The notes beneath the pieces are model-generated. The model ran no database searches and was not told the origin of the DNA. It was given only the letters and a program-made list of their open reading frames with translations. Positions 15,783 to 26,126 of a DNA stretch of 64,000 bases are shown here, in pieces. The DNA comes from DATMQA01 sp035566895 (GTDB lineage Bacteria > Verrucomicrobiota > Verrucomicrobiia > Limisphaerales > UBA8199). The position numbers and the translations under genes were made by a program. Position 1 is the stretch's first letter; each line of letters opens with the position of its first letter. The DNA lies in assembly GCA_035566895.1 (NCBI GenBank), contig DATMQA010000030.1:11649-75648 (forward strand), in the 5' to 3' direction.

Positions 15783-16226
15783 TTATTTGCTCACCTTCAC
15801 CACGAAGTAGAGGAAGGGCGCGCTGGTTTCGGTGAACCAGTGCGGAACACCATTGGGGATCACGATTACATCCCCCTTCGCAAGGTGACGCACCTCGCCG
15901 CCCGCAATCTCTTTGGCGCCAAATTCTCCCGGTGATTTCTCCTTTAGCTCACTCGCCTTCCCACCCGTGATAAACGTCGCCGTGCCGTCCACGATGTAGA
16001 AGATGTCGGTGTCTTTTTCATGGATTTCCACCGTCCCCGGACCGTGGCGGTGGCCCGCCATGATCTTGTAATTGTTGGTCTGAAGCAGCATTCCTCCCTC
16101 GGCAAAAGTGGCATCCACTTTTTCGTGCCCAAGGTGAATGACGGCTTCCGGTTGCTCTGCCGCGTAAGCCAGGCCGATCCAACTTGCGGCCGCCAGCGTC
16201 AGAATGGCTTTTGGAAATGATTTCAT
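15783..16226 (-). CDS. Secreted cupin-domain protein
   Basis: With the ATG at 16226 the product is 147 aa and begins MKSFPKAILTLAAASWIGLA, a signal peptide cleaved about AYA-AEQ. The rest is a single cupin barrel: GHRHGPGTVEIHEKDTDIFY gives the first metal-binding motif (H, H, E, H-like) and GDVIVIPNGVPHWF the second (P-x-G-x-P-H). It is a predicted periplasmic metal-binding cupin of unknown substrate. A longer frame up to 16331 would bury the signal peptide and is rejected. Confidence 0.85.
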   Translation of the reverse strand: MKSFPKAILTLAAASWIGLAYAAEQPEAVIHLGHEKVDATFAEGGMLLQTNNYKIMAGHRHGPGTVEIHEKDTDIFYIVDGTATFITGGKASELKEKSPGEFGAKEIAGGEVRHLAKGDVIVIPNGVPHWFTETSAPFLYFVVKVSK

Positions 16227-16390
16227 GGCGCGAGGGTTCTCGACTTTCAAAATCAAGTCAACCCGCGAAAACGGGTGGACCCTTGCTTGAAGACGGACAA
16301 TTTTGGAGTAGATTTCGGGTGTTCCCGGCAATCCTGGTTGGTTGGGCCTGAGCCAGCAGGTTTGTCGGCGCCTTTAACCATGACCCGGTT

Positions 16391-17797
16391 ATGAAAACAC
16401 CTATTGGTAAATTCTCCTTGGCCATAGTCACGCTGACTTTGACCTTCAACCTTCAACTTTCAACCGCGCACGCGGGGCCGGCCGTGACCAGCATCGCCGG
16501 CGGGAGTCAACACAGTCTGTTTTCGAAATCGGATGGCAGCCTGTGGGTCATGGGCGACAACTATTACGGTCAATTGGGGCTCGGCTTCTCGACCCTGAGG
16601 ACTAACTTTCCGTTTCAGCTTCTCTCCAGCGGCGTTCAGAAGGTTGCCGCGGGGGGACACCATAGTCTTTACCTGGCCGGCGGCTCCCTCTGGGTGATGG
16701 GTTGGAACCACTTTGGCCAATTGGGTGATGGCACCACCAATGACCATTTCTTCCCCGAGAAGATTTTTACTGGCAGCCCAGGTGTCTATGGTGTGAGGGT
16801 CAACGTGATGGCTGGCGGCTATTACCATAGCCTCTATGCTACCTATTCTCCCACCGTCTTGGGCTACAACAACCTCTATGCCATGGGGGCCAACGGCGCC
16901 GGCGAGTTGGGTGACGGCACCTTCACCGTCCATTATTCAGCGGAACAAGTCAGGTACAGCACGATCATTTCGGCGGTCGCCGCAGGAGAGGGGCACAGCC
17001 TTTATCTCACGGGTAACGGCAGCCTTTGGGCCATGGGCGACAATACCGACGGTCAGTTGGGGCTCGGCTCAATCCCCGAGACCAACTACGCGGTAATGAT
17101 CGTGTCCAGCGGCGTCACGGCAGTGGCCGCCGGAGCTTATCACAGCCTTTTTATCAAGTCCGATGGCAGCCTTTGGGCTATGGGAGCGAATGGGTACGGC
17201 CAGTTGGGCGACAACTCGACCTCTAACAAGTTCACGCCGGAGCAGATTGCCTTCAATGGGGTGACGGCGATCGCGGCTGGAGACGCTCACAGCCTTTTTA
17301 TCAAATCCGACGGCAGCCTTTGGAGTATGGGCTGGAATTATGAAGGCCAGTTGGGCACCGGCGATTTCATGGACCACAAACTCCCGGTGTTGATCGTATC
17401 CAGCAATGTCATCGCGGTCGCTGCCGGAGGTAGCCATAGCCTCTTCATCAAATCCGATGGCAGCCTGTGGGGCATGGGCAACGATCTTGACGGCCAGTTG
17501 GGCATTGGCAATACGACGAGTCGCGGTGTTCCGATGCTCATCGTGCGCGGCCCGCCGCCGCCGCCCGCCATCACCGGCATCAGCCTCTCCGGCGCAAATC
17601 TGCTCCTCACCGGCGCCAACGGCGTGAACGGCGAAATCCTTAACACCTTGACGAGCCCAGACCTGGCTCAACCCTTGAGCCAGTGGCAGTCGGTGGCGAC
17701 CAACGTTTTGGGCGCGGACGGCAACTTCACCATCACCGCCGCCAATGCGGTGACTCCGGGCGCGGCGCACCAGTTTTACATTTTGCAGGCGCAATGA
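16391..17797 (+). CDS. Secreted RCC1-repeat beta-propeller protein with C-terminal FYR-like module
   Basis: This 468-aa protein has a signal peptide (about 1-28, ending STAHA). About seven RCC1-type blades of about 50 residues follow, each with the pattern AAGxxHSLFIKSDGSLWAMG followed by YGQLG, together making one seven-bladed propeller. The blades are most regular in residues 180-390. The C-terminal 75 residues (ITGISLSGANLLLTG, then LSQWQSVATN and HQFYILQAQ) form the module shared by other exported proteins here, ending FYI instead of FYR. Bacterial RCC1 proteins are usually surface or binding proteins; the role here is unknown. Confidence 0.85.
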   Translation: MKTPIGKFSLAIVTLTLTFNLQLSTAHAGPAVTSIAGGSQHSLFSKSDGSLWVMGDNYYGQLGLGFSTLRTNFPFQLLSSGVQKVAAGGHHSLYLAGGSLWVMGWNHFGQLGDGTTNDHFFPEKIFTGSPGVYGVRVNVMAGGYYHSLYATYSPTVLGYNNLYAMGANGAGELGDGTFTVHYSAEQVRYSTIISAVAAGEGHSLYLTGNGSLWAMGDNTDGQLGLGSIPETNYAVMIVSSGVTAVAAGAYHSLFIKSDGSLWAMGANGYGQLGDNSTSNKFTPEQIAFNGVTAIAAGDAHSLFIKSDGSLWSMGWNYEGQLGTGDFMDHKLPVLIVSSNVIAVAAGGSHSLFIKSDGSLWGMGNDLDGQLGIGNTTSRGVPMLIVRGPPPPPAITGISLSGANLLLTGANGVNGEILNTLTSPDLAQPLSQWQSVATNVLGADGNFTITAANAVTPGAAHQFYILQAQ

Positions 17798-17967
17798 CAA
17801 AACCATGTGAGGGGTCAGTTGCACAGATTCGCATACTGATACGTCAGACCCGCTTGCAGGTATTTGCGAGGATTTTCCTCCGGCGTGCACCTCGGGTGCG
17901 GCAACTCATTGCTTGTCCGCCAGCATTCGTGCAATCTCGTGCTATCTACCAGTAACCTAATAACGAC

Positions 17968-19053
17968 TTGCAGAATCAGACTTCCATAGGCGTTCCTCCA
18001 AAGGGCAGCCGGCGTCGCCGCGTGTGGCAAGCCATGGTCGTCGTTCTGGCGGCCATTATATTATTGTTCCTCGTCTCTGCGCGGCCGAACGAGCCGAGCT
18101 ACGCCGGCAAAACCTTGACGCAATGGCTGTTGAATACGAATGCAGACGGATTTTGGATTCCGAACGATGTTTACGGGCACATCCACGATGAACTTTGGTC
18201 CGTAGTCAGTGGGCCGGATTCCGAAACCAACCTCACTGGACCGGTTTCGTGGCAACCTGTTCCTGTTCCTGACGAGGTCTTCATGGCAGTGAGGCACATC
18301 GGCACGAACGGCATTCCGCGACTTATCCAACTCATTTCTTCCAGGCCCGGCCCTTGGGCAACCATCCGAGGCGCGATTGCCGCACGACTCCCGCAGAAAT
18401 GGGGCGGGTCTTTTTATCCCTATGATTCCCGTTTTTTTGCCCAGCAACTGAACGTGGCCGCATTCGAAGGCTTTACCATCCTGGGAACCAACGCCGAGCC
18501 GGCGCTGTCGGCATTGAGCAATCTGTTGTTCCAGGGAAGGGACCAATTGCAACTGACCTGGGCCATGGCGAACATCGGCCCGAAGGGAATGGCAGTGTTG
18601 ACCAACGCTCTTGCCCTTACCAATGACAGCTTACGCGACGCGGCTGCGCTCGCCCTCGGACTTAAATATCAACAAGCCAGGCTTGCCGTGCCGGCACTGG
18701 TTGACTCCGTTGAGCGAGGGGACGCGACCTATGACGTGCTCGGCGCGCTGGGCCGCATCGGCTGTGATGATCCGCGACTCGTGCCGGCCTTGGTGCGGCT
18801 GCTCGAAGCCAAAGGTGCACCGGCCAACCCCAAGGTTAATACCGGTATGGCGTTTCTCCTTCTGGGATTGCAACGCGAGAAGGCGCGCGTGGCCGCACCG
18901 CTTGTCATCGCGGAGTACCGCCTCGTGGAAGGCGATGCAATGGCCGCCGCGGAGCGTGGATTCTATCGCCGTATATTGATGGTTATCGCGCCCGATTTGG
19001 AAACGCAATTGCCGCCGCGCCCGCCCGACGAAAAGTCCGGGCTTTGGCCTTAA
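17968..19053 (+). CDS. Membrane-anchored HEAT-like repeat protein
   Basis: This 361-aa protein has an Arg-rich N-terminus (RRRR, about 15-18), one membrane anchor (MVVVLAAIILLFLV, about 23-37) and a soluble remainder outside the cytoplasm. Residues 185-350 have alpha-helical HEAT-like repeats (TLVDSVERGDATYDVLGAL-like units with regular Ala/Leu spacing, GRIGCDDPRLVPALVRLLEA). The start is ambiguous: TTG at 17968 keeps the positive segment, while ATG at 18034 begins right at the anchor. Proteins of this style, with a YAGKTLTQWL motif after the anchor, are common in the phylum. The function is unknown. Confidence 0.75.
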   Translation: MQNQTSIGVPPKGSRRRRVWQAMVVVLAAIILLFLVSARPNEPSYAGKTLTQWLLNTNADGFWIPNDVYGHIHDELWSVVSGPDSETNLTGPVSWQPVPVPDEVFMAVRHIGTNGIPRLIQLISSRPGPWATIRGAIAARLPQKWGGSFYPYDSRFFAQQLNVAAFEGFTILGTNAEPALSALSNLLFQGRDQLQLTWAMANIGPKGMAVLTNALALTNDSLRDAAALALGLKYQQARLAVPALVDSVERGDATYDVLGALGRIGCDDPRLVPALVRLLEAKGAPANPKVNTGMAFLLLGLQREKARVAAPLVIAEYRLVEGDAMAAAERGFYRRILMVIAPDLETQLPPRPPDEKSGLWP

Positions 19054-19220
19054 CCCGGAGGACGGTTACTTCGCAAATTTCATCTGATTGCCACGTTTCA
19101 CCGGCTGTCCCCTGATGGGGGTTTGTGCGACCAATTGGGCAACGGAAACATTCGACTCAGCCCTAACTGTTCGGGAAAGCTCATACTGATCTTGAATCAG
19201 CCTGAACTGATCCAGTTTGA

Positions 19221-22200
19221 TCACGGACTAAAGATCAGGCGGTAGAATTTGCTCCGCGCGCTGGGTGATGGGGTGATGGCGGCGGTCGTTACAATGTTGC
19301 CAGTCGCGTCCGCGGTTTCCGTGAAAGGCGCCGCGGCATTCGCCCAGACGCCGGTGGCCAGGTCGGTAGTTTCCTGGAGCGCATACGGAGCGCCGGCCCA
19401 GGTGAGGTTGACAACGCCCCCTACCATTGCAACCGAGAGCACAGGCGACGCGCCGGCCGAGGTCAGGTTCCCGGGAGCCGGGCCGTCATCAGGCGAACCG
19501 ATGCCGGCGATCATATCATCCGGCAACGCGGTGGCGTGGAACTGGATGCTGGAGACGTAGAACTCGCCGTTGGGCGCAGCCGCGTTCGTCTGAACGGTGA
19601 ACAGGGTCGGCGGACTGACGGCCCAATTAATCGTGGACGCAGTAAAGGGTATGATACAGCAAATGCAGGGGTGGATAATGATGACGTTGGTCACATTGAT
19701 AATGGCCCTCAGGGTAACCGTCCCGCCATCCTGCGGATTATCGACCACCAGGGCGATTCGGTTCCAGGTATCCAACGCCATCGGCGCAGGCGTCGCGGCG
19801 TCAAACGGCAAACCACCGGAGGACCCCGCAATGTGCAGGTAGTTCGAGGCGTCCAGGGTCAAGGCCAGGCCGTCCTGGCCGCCGCTGGTCAGGTTGCTGA
19901 CACAGCAGGCAATAGTTTGGAAGAGGGTTCTCTCCGTTCGCACCGAGTCGCCCTTCTCATAGCCATCAAAGAACAGGGTGTAGCTGTCGTCGGAGGTGGT
20001 GCCGGAGGCGGTGATGGGCGGCACCTGGATGGAAGCCCCGGCGTGGGGGTTGATGTCCAGGACATTGACCACCTGGCCGCCGGGTGCGGGCAGGCCAAAG
20101 TCTTCCGTCGAGCCGACGTTGACGCCGTAGGTGCTGGCAAAGTCCGACCCGACCAGGTTCAAGTCCGGGCCGACGGTGGCGCCGAGCGGCCTGGCCAGCG
20201 ACGGCACGTTCCACCAACCCCACTGCCACCACCAACGCGAAGTGACATTCAACCGGAGGTTCCAGGTCACGACGCCGCAAGGATTGGAAACGACTACGGT
20301 GTAGAGGCCGGCGTCGGCGAAGCCGATCGGAGACATTTGGAGCAGGGAATTGTTGGCGCCGGGCAAATTCACATTGTTATGCAACCACTGGTAGCTCAAG
20401 GGCGGTGTGCCCCCGGCTGTGACACCGAACGTGGCAGTGCTGCCCACCTGCAAGGATTGGGAAGGACTGCCCCAGACAATAAACGGCGGGGCGCAGGTGT
20501 AGCAATTGGCGTGTGCGCTGGTGAATTCGACGCGCATGCCGGTCCATTCGCTGGTGTTCGTCACGGTGAACTTGAGCGAGTTTAAACCCGATACAAAACC
20601 GCCGCCGGCGGGAATGGTAAACGGCGTCCAGGAGAAAATGCCGGGAATGGCGGCCGGCACCGGCACGCCATTGAGCTTCATAGAAGCCGCGTTGTCCGCT
20701 GCCCAGCGGCCTGAGATGGTCGCCGTGGCCGGGTTGTAGCCGGCCGGCAAAACGAAGTTCAGCGTATAGGTGTAGGTGCCCCCGGGACAACAACCGTTGT
20801 TAGTATAATCCGGAGCGATCCACTTCGACGCCGCCAGCGTGTAAGCCGCATCCGGAGGCAGGCTCCAGGGAGTATATATGTAGCACGTGTAATTAACGTA
20901 ACCATTCAAATACGCGCAAAGGATGGGGCCGGTGGGGTGGCAGATATCGGAGACCGCGACCGCATTGCCGAAGTAATCGGCGGGCATGCCGCCAGGCACG
21001 GCGGTGGGCGGGAGCGAGTAGTAAGGATCAACCGTGGCGTCCGGAAGCAAAATACCGCCCAGCCCAACTCCGGTATTGGTGAGATTGGAGAGGAACGACT
21101 GCACTGGGCCAATGATCAGTGGAACCACCTTGGTGGTGACATTGCCATGGCAATCCCGGACGGTGACGGTGATGGAAGTAACTCCCGGACCGAGGGTCGT
21201 ATTACACGGAGGCGATTGGCTGATGAGCAGCGAGTTTTGCGGGCAACAATTGTCCGTAGCGGTCACGGGCACGCAAGGCACGGTGCAGTTCGTCACGGTC
21301 ATGCTGGCCGGGCAGGTCACCACCGGGGGGGTTCTGGGCAAGCCCTGGACGCAAACCACGCACGAGCTGGAATTGCCACAGAGGTCGGTCACGGTCACGG
21401 TCACACACGCGAAAGTGCCTGCAACAATGGTGCCGGCGGGCGGCGATTGCGTGTAAATCAAGGAGCAGAGAGGGGTGCAGTTGTCGGTTGCGGTGACGGA
21501 AATCGGAGGGATGACCAGTTGGCAGTTGGCGTTTAACGAGACGACCAAGGTGTTACTCGGGCAGTGGAGCACCGGTGGAGTGGTGTCAACTACCGTCACC
21601 GTCTGGCTGCAATTGGTGCTGGCGCCACAGCCGTCGCTAATCTGCCAGGTCTGGGTGATGACCTTGGGGCAAACCCCGTTGGTCACGAAGCTGGTCGAGG
21701 TGATGAGCACGTTGGTTGGGAGGCCGGTCGAGGTATGGAGCAGGTTGGTGCAGCAGGTCGAAACCAACGGCGGATCAAACGTCCAGGTGGTGCCGCATGG
21801 CACCGTTTTGTTGGTCGAGCACTGCACCTGCAAACAGTTGGTCGGACAACACCCTGAAACGGTCACCGTCTGGCTGCAATTGGTGCTGGCGCCACAGCCG
21901 TCGCTAATCTGCCAGGTCTGGGTGATCGTGAGCTGCGGGCAAGCGCCGTTGGTCACGGCGCCGGACGCGGTGATGAGCACGTTGGTTAAGATGCCGGTCG
22001 AGGTCTGGATCAGGTTGGTGCAGCAGGTCGAAACCAACGGCGGATCAAACGTCCAGGTGGTGCCGCATGGCACCGTTTTGTTGGTCGAGCACTGCACCTG
22101 CAAACAGTTGGTCGGACAACACCCTGAAACCGTCACTGTCTGGCTGCAATTGGTGCTGTCACCGCAACCGTCAATAATCTGCCAGGTCTGGGTGATGTTG

Positions 22201-22433
22201 AGTTTCGGGCAAGCGCCGTTGGTCACGACCCCGGTCGGGGTGACCAGCACGTTGGTCTTGAGACCCGGCACGTTGGTAGTGCAGCAACTCGAAACGGTCG
22301 GGAGATCAAATGTCCAGGTGGTGCCGCACTGCACCGTCTTGTTGGTCGGGCATAGCACCTGCAAACACGGCTGCGCCAAACCACACATCGTAACCAGAAT
22401 GTAACAAAGAAATCCGAGCAGACGCGTTCTCAT
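19221..22433 (-). CDS. Secreted Cys-rich repeat / HYR / Ig protein with C-terminal FYR module
   Basis: This 1070-aa exported protein has a signal peptide at about 1-20. Three tandem Cys-rich repeats of about 89-90 aa follow (about 22-285), each with NKTVPCGTTWTFDPPLVSTC and ITQTWQISDGCGASTNCSQT. At the DNA level the period is 267-270 bp (about 21600-22400) with long near-identical stretches. Next come two HYR-like domains (about 288-440), a beta-jelly-roll-like region (about 441-650), an Ig-like domain (about 652-735, LSYQWLHNNVNLPGANNSLL), a LamG-like region and the 70-residue C-terminal module ending KFYRLIFSP. Adhesive or binding functions are typical for these domains. No catalytic site is visible. 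Confidence 0.82.
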   Translation of the reverse strand: MRTRLLGFLCYILVTMCGLAQPCLQVLCPTNKTVQCGTTWTFDLPTVSSCCTTNVPGLKTNVLVTPTGVVTNGACPKLNITQTWQIIDGCGDSTNCSQTVTVSGCCPTNCLQVQCSTNKTVPCGTTWTFDPPLVSTCCTNLIQTSTGILTNVLITASGAVTNGACPQLTITQTWQISDGCGASTNCSQTVTVSGCCPTNCLQVQCSTNKTVPCGTTWTFDPPLVSTCCTNLLHTSTGLPTNVLITSTSFVTNGVCPKVITQTWQISDGCGASTNCSQTVTVVDTTPPVLHCPSNTLVVSLNANCQLVIPPISVTATDNCTPLCSLIYTQSPPAGTIVAGTFACVTVTVTDLCGNSSSCVVCVQGLPRTPPVVTCPASMTVTNCTVPCVPVTATDNCCPQNSLLISQSPPCNTTLGPGVTSITVTVRDCHGNVTTKVVPLIIGPVQSFLSNLTNTGVGLGGILLPDATVDPYYSLPPTAVPGGMPADYFGNAVAVSDICHPTGPILCAYLNGYVNYTCYIYTPWSLPPDAAYTLAASKWIAPDYTNNGCCPGGTYTYTLNFVLPAGYNPATATISGRWAADNAASMKLNGVPVPAAIPGIFSWTPFTIPAGGGFVSGLNSLKFTVTNTSEWTGMRVEFTSAHANCYTCAPPFIVWGSPSQSLQVGSTATFGVTAGGTPPLSYQWLHNNVNLPGANNSLLQMSPIGFADAGLYTVVVSNPCGVVTWNLRLNVTSRWWWQWGWWNVPSLARPLGATVGPDLNLVGSDFASTYGVNVGSTEDFGLPAPGGQVVNVLDINPHAGASIQVPPITASGTTSDDSYTLFFDGYEKGDSVRTERTLFQTIACCVSNLTSGGQDGLALTLDASNYLHIAGSSGGLPFDAATPAPMALDTWNRIALVVDNPQDGGTVTLRAIINVTNVIIIHPCICCIIPFTASTINWAVSPPTLFTVQTNAAAPNGEFYVSSIQFHATALPDDMIAGIGSPDDGPAPGNLTSAGASPVLSVAMVGGVVNLTWAGAPYALQETTDLATGVWANAAAPFTETADATGNIVTTAAITPSPSARSKFYRLIFSP

Positions 22434-22684
22434 AATTGAACCATTCGAACAGTACCCTTAGCCGTTGAAATTCTCCCCCAGGAGGGAGGGACGGCTGACG
22501 AAAGCCCGAGGCCTTTTAGGGATCACCGGCAATGCTACTCCCGCCATTCGTAAGACGCAAGTTATACTTGCAATTAGTTCAAAAATAGTCTCCTGCCATG
22601 GTCAACGACAGGTTGGTTCATGTTAAGCATTTAATACACTGATGGATGATGGTGATTGAGTTTAGTCTGTCTTGTTTGTAGAAT

Positions 22685-25600
22685 GTGAGGGTGAGTTTCT
22701 TCGCAGCAGAGAAGTTCCTTGCAGGCGGTTGTGGTGCAATCTGTCTTCTGTCGATGGCCGGCGGGGCCTGGGGCGCGACTTCAAAGCCGGCTGCGCCGGG
22801 CAATCTGGCCGGGTCTGCCGTCGCTCCGGGCCGGATTCAGCTTACCTGGAACGATAATTCGTCGAATGAAACGCAGTTTTATCTGGACCGGACGAGCAAT
22901 AATTTTGGCAGCATCGTGCAGTTTGTCCTTGGGGCCAAAGCGACGAATCACCTCGACACAAATTTGCTGGCGGGCAGCACGTACGCTTACCGCGTTCGCG
23001 CCTACAACAGCGCCGGTTATTCGGCGTACTCCAACACCAACAGAGCGACCACTTGGTCGGCCCCGTCAATCGTCCAGCCGCCGCAGAGCCAGGCGGTGGC
23101 GGCGGGAAGCAACTTGGTATTCACCGTAACGGCCGCAGGCACGGCGCCCTTGAGTTACCAATGGCTGTTCAATAGCTCGGCCATATCGGGCGCGACGGGC
23201 ACCAGTCTCGCCCTCGTCTCGGTTCAGGCTTCTAACGCCGGCAATTATACGGTCGTGGTGAGCAACGCGGTGGCGGCGGTAACGAGTTCGGTGGCGAGTC
23301 TGACGGTCTTGCTGGTCTCGCCGGGAATTGCAGTTCAGCCCGCCAGTCTTAGTGTGGTGGCCGGCACACAGGCCGATTTGAGTGTGGTCGCCTCCGGAAC
23401 CCTGCCTTTGAGCTACCAATGGCAGCGCGACGGAACTAACGTGGTTGACGGAGGGACCATTCTCGGGGCCGGTTCCAGCGCGTTGCGGTTGTCCGATGTC
23501 CAGACGAACCAAGCAGGCGATTATCGGGCGGTCGCGAGCAATAGCGCCGGCACGGTCACGAGCCAGGTTGCCAGACTCACGGTGACGTTGGCACCGGCGG
23601 CGCCGACGGTCCTGAGCCAGCCGGTTGCCCAAGTAGTCGCCACCGGCGGCAACGCAGCTTTCAACGTTACTGCGATGGGAACCAGCCCGCTGAATTACCA
23701 ATGGCGATGCAATGGCACCAACCTGGCGGAAGGCGGCCAGTTCAGCGGGACGGTCGAGCCGGCGTTAAATATTGCCAACGCGCAGCCGGGCAACGGCGGG
23801 GCCTACTCGGTGGTGGTGGCGAATCCGTACGGAGCGGTGACAAGCCAGGTGGCCGCGCTGGCAGTCCAACTGTCCCAGCCGCGTTCGGTGGACCTGCTGG
23901 TGCTGATCAATTCCCGGAGCGGCCGGTATCCGGATTTTCAACATTATTTGCAGCCCTACCTGGACAACTTCGGCTGTCCGTACACCGTCCTGGATATCGC
24001 GACGAACAGCCTTGGGCCGGAGGTGAGCAATCATGCGGTAATTATCATCGGCCACAGCCAACTGGATACCAACCTGACCTGCCTCGGCAGCGCGGCCCAG
24101 AGCAACATCGCAACGGCGGTTTCCAACGGGGTTGGGCTAATCAACTTCGATAATAATTTGGCCGGTAGCGGCAACCAGCCGCGCTACCAGTTTGTACAGC
24201 AGATTTTCGGGTTCGGGTACGGGACGACCACGCCGGTTTTGAACGTCACTTTGCCCGCGACGGAACCGCAAGGTCAGATGCACTTCATCACGGCGTTGCA
24301 CGGGGCCGGAGACGTCGTGACCTTGCGCAGCAACCTCAGCCTGCCAAGCCTGGCGCTGCCGGCGGGCGTGACCGGAGTCGCTATGGCCGGCGGGCAGCCG
24401 TTCCTGGCGATCGGCAAACACGGCCAGGGCCATGCGGTGCAATGGGGTAGCTATGATTGGATGTCGACTGCGGTCCTGGGACCGGTGGAGGGTCTGGATG
24501 ACCTGCTTTGGCGAAGCATCGTCTGGGCGGCGCGCAAGCCGTTCGTCATGCGCGGGCTGCCGAACCTCGTGACGATGAGGATGGACGACGTGTCCGGTCC
24601 GTTTTGGTGGGTGCGTGTCGCCAACCAAATAGGATTCAAGCCGTGGATGAGTGTGTTTCTCAACAGCATCGACGAGACGGAAGCGGCCGACCTGCGGAAC
24701 CTTGTGACCAACGGGCTGGCGACGACTTCCATCCACGCTTTCGACTGCTGCAATACCTTCTTCTATTTCGATCACGGCCATGGAACCGCTTGTTCGGACA
24801 CCGTGATTTCCAATAATTTCTACCAGGGCACGCAATGGCATCTGAGTCACGGTATCCCCATCTCCAAAGTAGTCGGGCCGCATTATTCGGAAATCGGCGC
24901 GAACGCGTTTCCGTGGCTGAAGGCGTGGGGTGTGGAATTTGTGCCGATCGAGATCGTCCCTGGGACGGTCGAGTATGGGAGCGCGCCCGCGGCCTGGCTG
25001 GTCGGCGGACCCTACCGGCTTTACGAGACCCCGCAACCCGGGAAGGTCAACTGGCCGTTGTGGTACGCGGATTCACTCAGCGTTCCCGGTCACCCGGAAT
25101 TGGATGGGCAATTCCTTAATTGCTATTCCGAGGTGCGTGATGACGCCTCGTGCCACGAATGGTGCCCGGCGCACAACGACGTTGCCGGCAGCATTGGCCG
25201 AGGCACGCGCCAGGTCAAACGCGAGCTCGACAGCATGGTCATGGGAACTCTCTATACCCACGAATGGTATTTGATTCCGATTCCGCAATCCTCCAATCAA
25301 ACCCCGATGACGACCAACGATTGGGTTGCAGTTCTTCAGGGCATAACCAATAACCTCGCCGCTTGCAGCCCGAGATACGTCACCCTCGATTATGCGAATC
25401 AATACGTGCGGGCGACGCGCACCTCACGAATAAGCGCGGCCATTTACGACGCGTTCTCCGGCCAAACAACGGTAACATTGTCGGGCAAAACCGATTTGGA
25501 AACCGAGTTTTATCTCTTTGAAGGCCAGGCCAACAATATCAGCAACAGCTTGGTATCGGTACCAGCTTTTTCGGGAACAAATATCACCACCACGACAGGA

Positions 25601-26077
25601 GCACCGGTGCCGCCCCTCATCCTTATTGGCCCTTCGAGCCTGACCAATGGGGCCGGCAGTACCGCCAGGTTTAGCGTGAGCGCAGTTGGGACGCCTCCGT
25701 TGAGCTATCAGTGGCTGGAAAACGGGCTGGAGGTCGGCGACGCGACGAATCCGACCCTGACTTTGGCGAACATCTCCGCGACGGATGCCGCCAGCTACAG
25801 CGTGGTCGTGAGCAATTCGGTGGGAACAGCGGCCAGCGCAAGTGCAAGCCTTTTGGTGCTCGAACGGCCAACCTTGGAAGCCGCCAGTTATTCGCCGGAG
25901 ACTGGATTTTTCACGGTTACCGTGACCGGTTCCGCCGGTTTTCGGTATGGCTTGCAGGCGACGACTAACTTCACCGATTGGGTGGGCCTGGTTACAAACG
26001 TGGCCCCATACATCTTCACGGACACGGAAACCGCGGGCTTGAGTGCGCGGTTTTATCGCGGAGTTTACATCCCGTAA
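22685..26077 (+). CDS. Secreted FN3/Ig protein with polysaccharide-deacetylase-like core
   Basis: This 1130-aa protein starts at GTG 22685 (an ATG two bases upstream is followed directly by TGA). A signal peptide ends near GAWGA (30). FN3 (about 35-125) is followed by three Ig-like domains of about 90 aa, each with LSYQW and GNYTVVVSN motifs, up to about 400. Residues 405-620 resemble a class-I amidotransferase-like/ThuA-type domain. Residues 625-930 look like a NodB-type deacetylase barrel: TMRMDD (D634, D635), SIHAFD and YTHEW (H859) could supply the metal ligands. A further Ig domain and the C-terminal module (LQATTNFTDWVG, RFYRGVYIP) close the protein. Deacetylase activity is inferred from pattern only. 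Confidence 0.75.
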   Translation: MRVSFFAAEKFLAGGCGAICLLSMAGGAWGATSKPAAPGNLAGSAVAPGRIQLTWNDNSSNETQFYLDRTSNNFGSIVQFVLGAKATNHLDTNLLAGSTYAYRVRAYNSAGYSAYSNTNRATTWSAPSIVQPPQSQAVAAGSNLVFTVTAAGTAPLSYQWLFNSSAISGATGTSLALVSVQASNAGNYTVVVSNAVAAVTSSVASLTVLLVSPGIAVQPASLSVVAGTQADLSVVASGTLPLSYQWQRDGTNVVDGGTILGAGSSALRLSDVQTNQAGDYRAVASNSAGTVTSQVARLTVTLAPAAPTVLSQPVAQVVATGGNAAFNVTAMGTSPLNYQWRCNGTNLAEGGQFSGTVEPALNIANAQPGNGGAYSVVVANPYGAVTSQVAALAVQLSQPRSVDLLVLINSRSGRYPDFQHYLQPYLDNFGCPYTVLDIATNSLGPEVSNHAVIIIGHSQLDTNLTCLGSAAQSNIATAVSNGVGLINFDNNLAGSGNQPRYQFVQQIFGFGYGTTTPVLNVTLPATEPQGQMHFITALHGAGDVVTLRSNLSLPSLALPAGVTGVAMAGGQPFLAIGKHGQGHAVQWGSYDWMSTAVLGPVEGLDDLLWRSIVWAARKPFVMRGLPNLVTMRMDDVSGPFWWVRVANQIGFKPWMSVFLNSIDETEAADLRNLVTNGLATTSIHAFDCCNTFFYFDHGHGTACSDTVISNNFYQGTQWHLSHGIPISKVVGPHYSEIGANAFPWLKAWGVEFVPIEIVPGTVEYGSAPAAWLVGGPYRLYETPQPGKVNWPLWYADSLSVPGHPELDGQFLNCYSEVRDDASCHEWCPAHNDVAGSIGRGTRQVKRELDSMVMGTLYTHEWYLIPIPQSSNQTPMTTNDWVAVLQGITNNLAACSPRYVTLDYANQYVRATRTSRISAAIYDAFSGQTTVTLSGKTDLETEFYLFEGQANNISNSLVSVPAFSGTNITTTTGAPVPPLILIGPSSLTNGAGSTARFSVSAVGTPPLSYQWLENGLEVGDATNPTLTLANISATDAASYSVVVSNSVGTAASASASLLVLERPTLEAASYSPETGFFTVTVTGSAGFRYGLQATTNFTDWVGLVTNVAPYIFTDTETAGLSARFYRGVYIP

Positions 26078-26126
26078 AACGTCCGCGTAACGATGGGCGC
26101 GAGGGACCGGCGTGTGGCTTGCGAAC

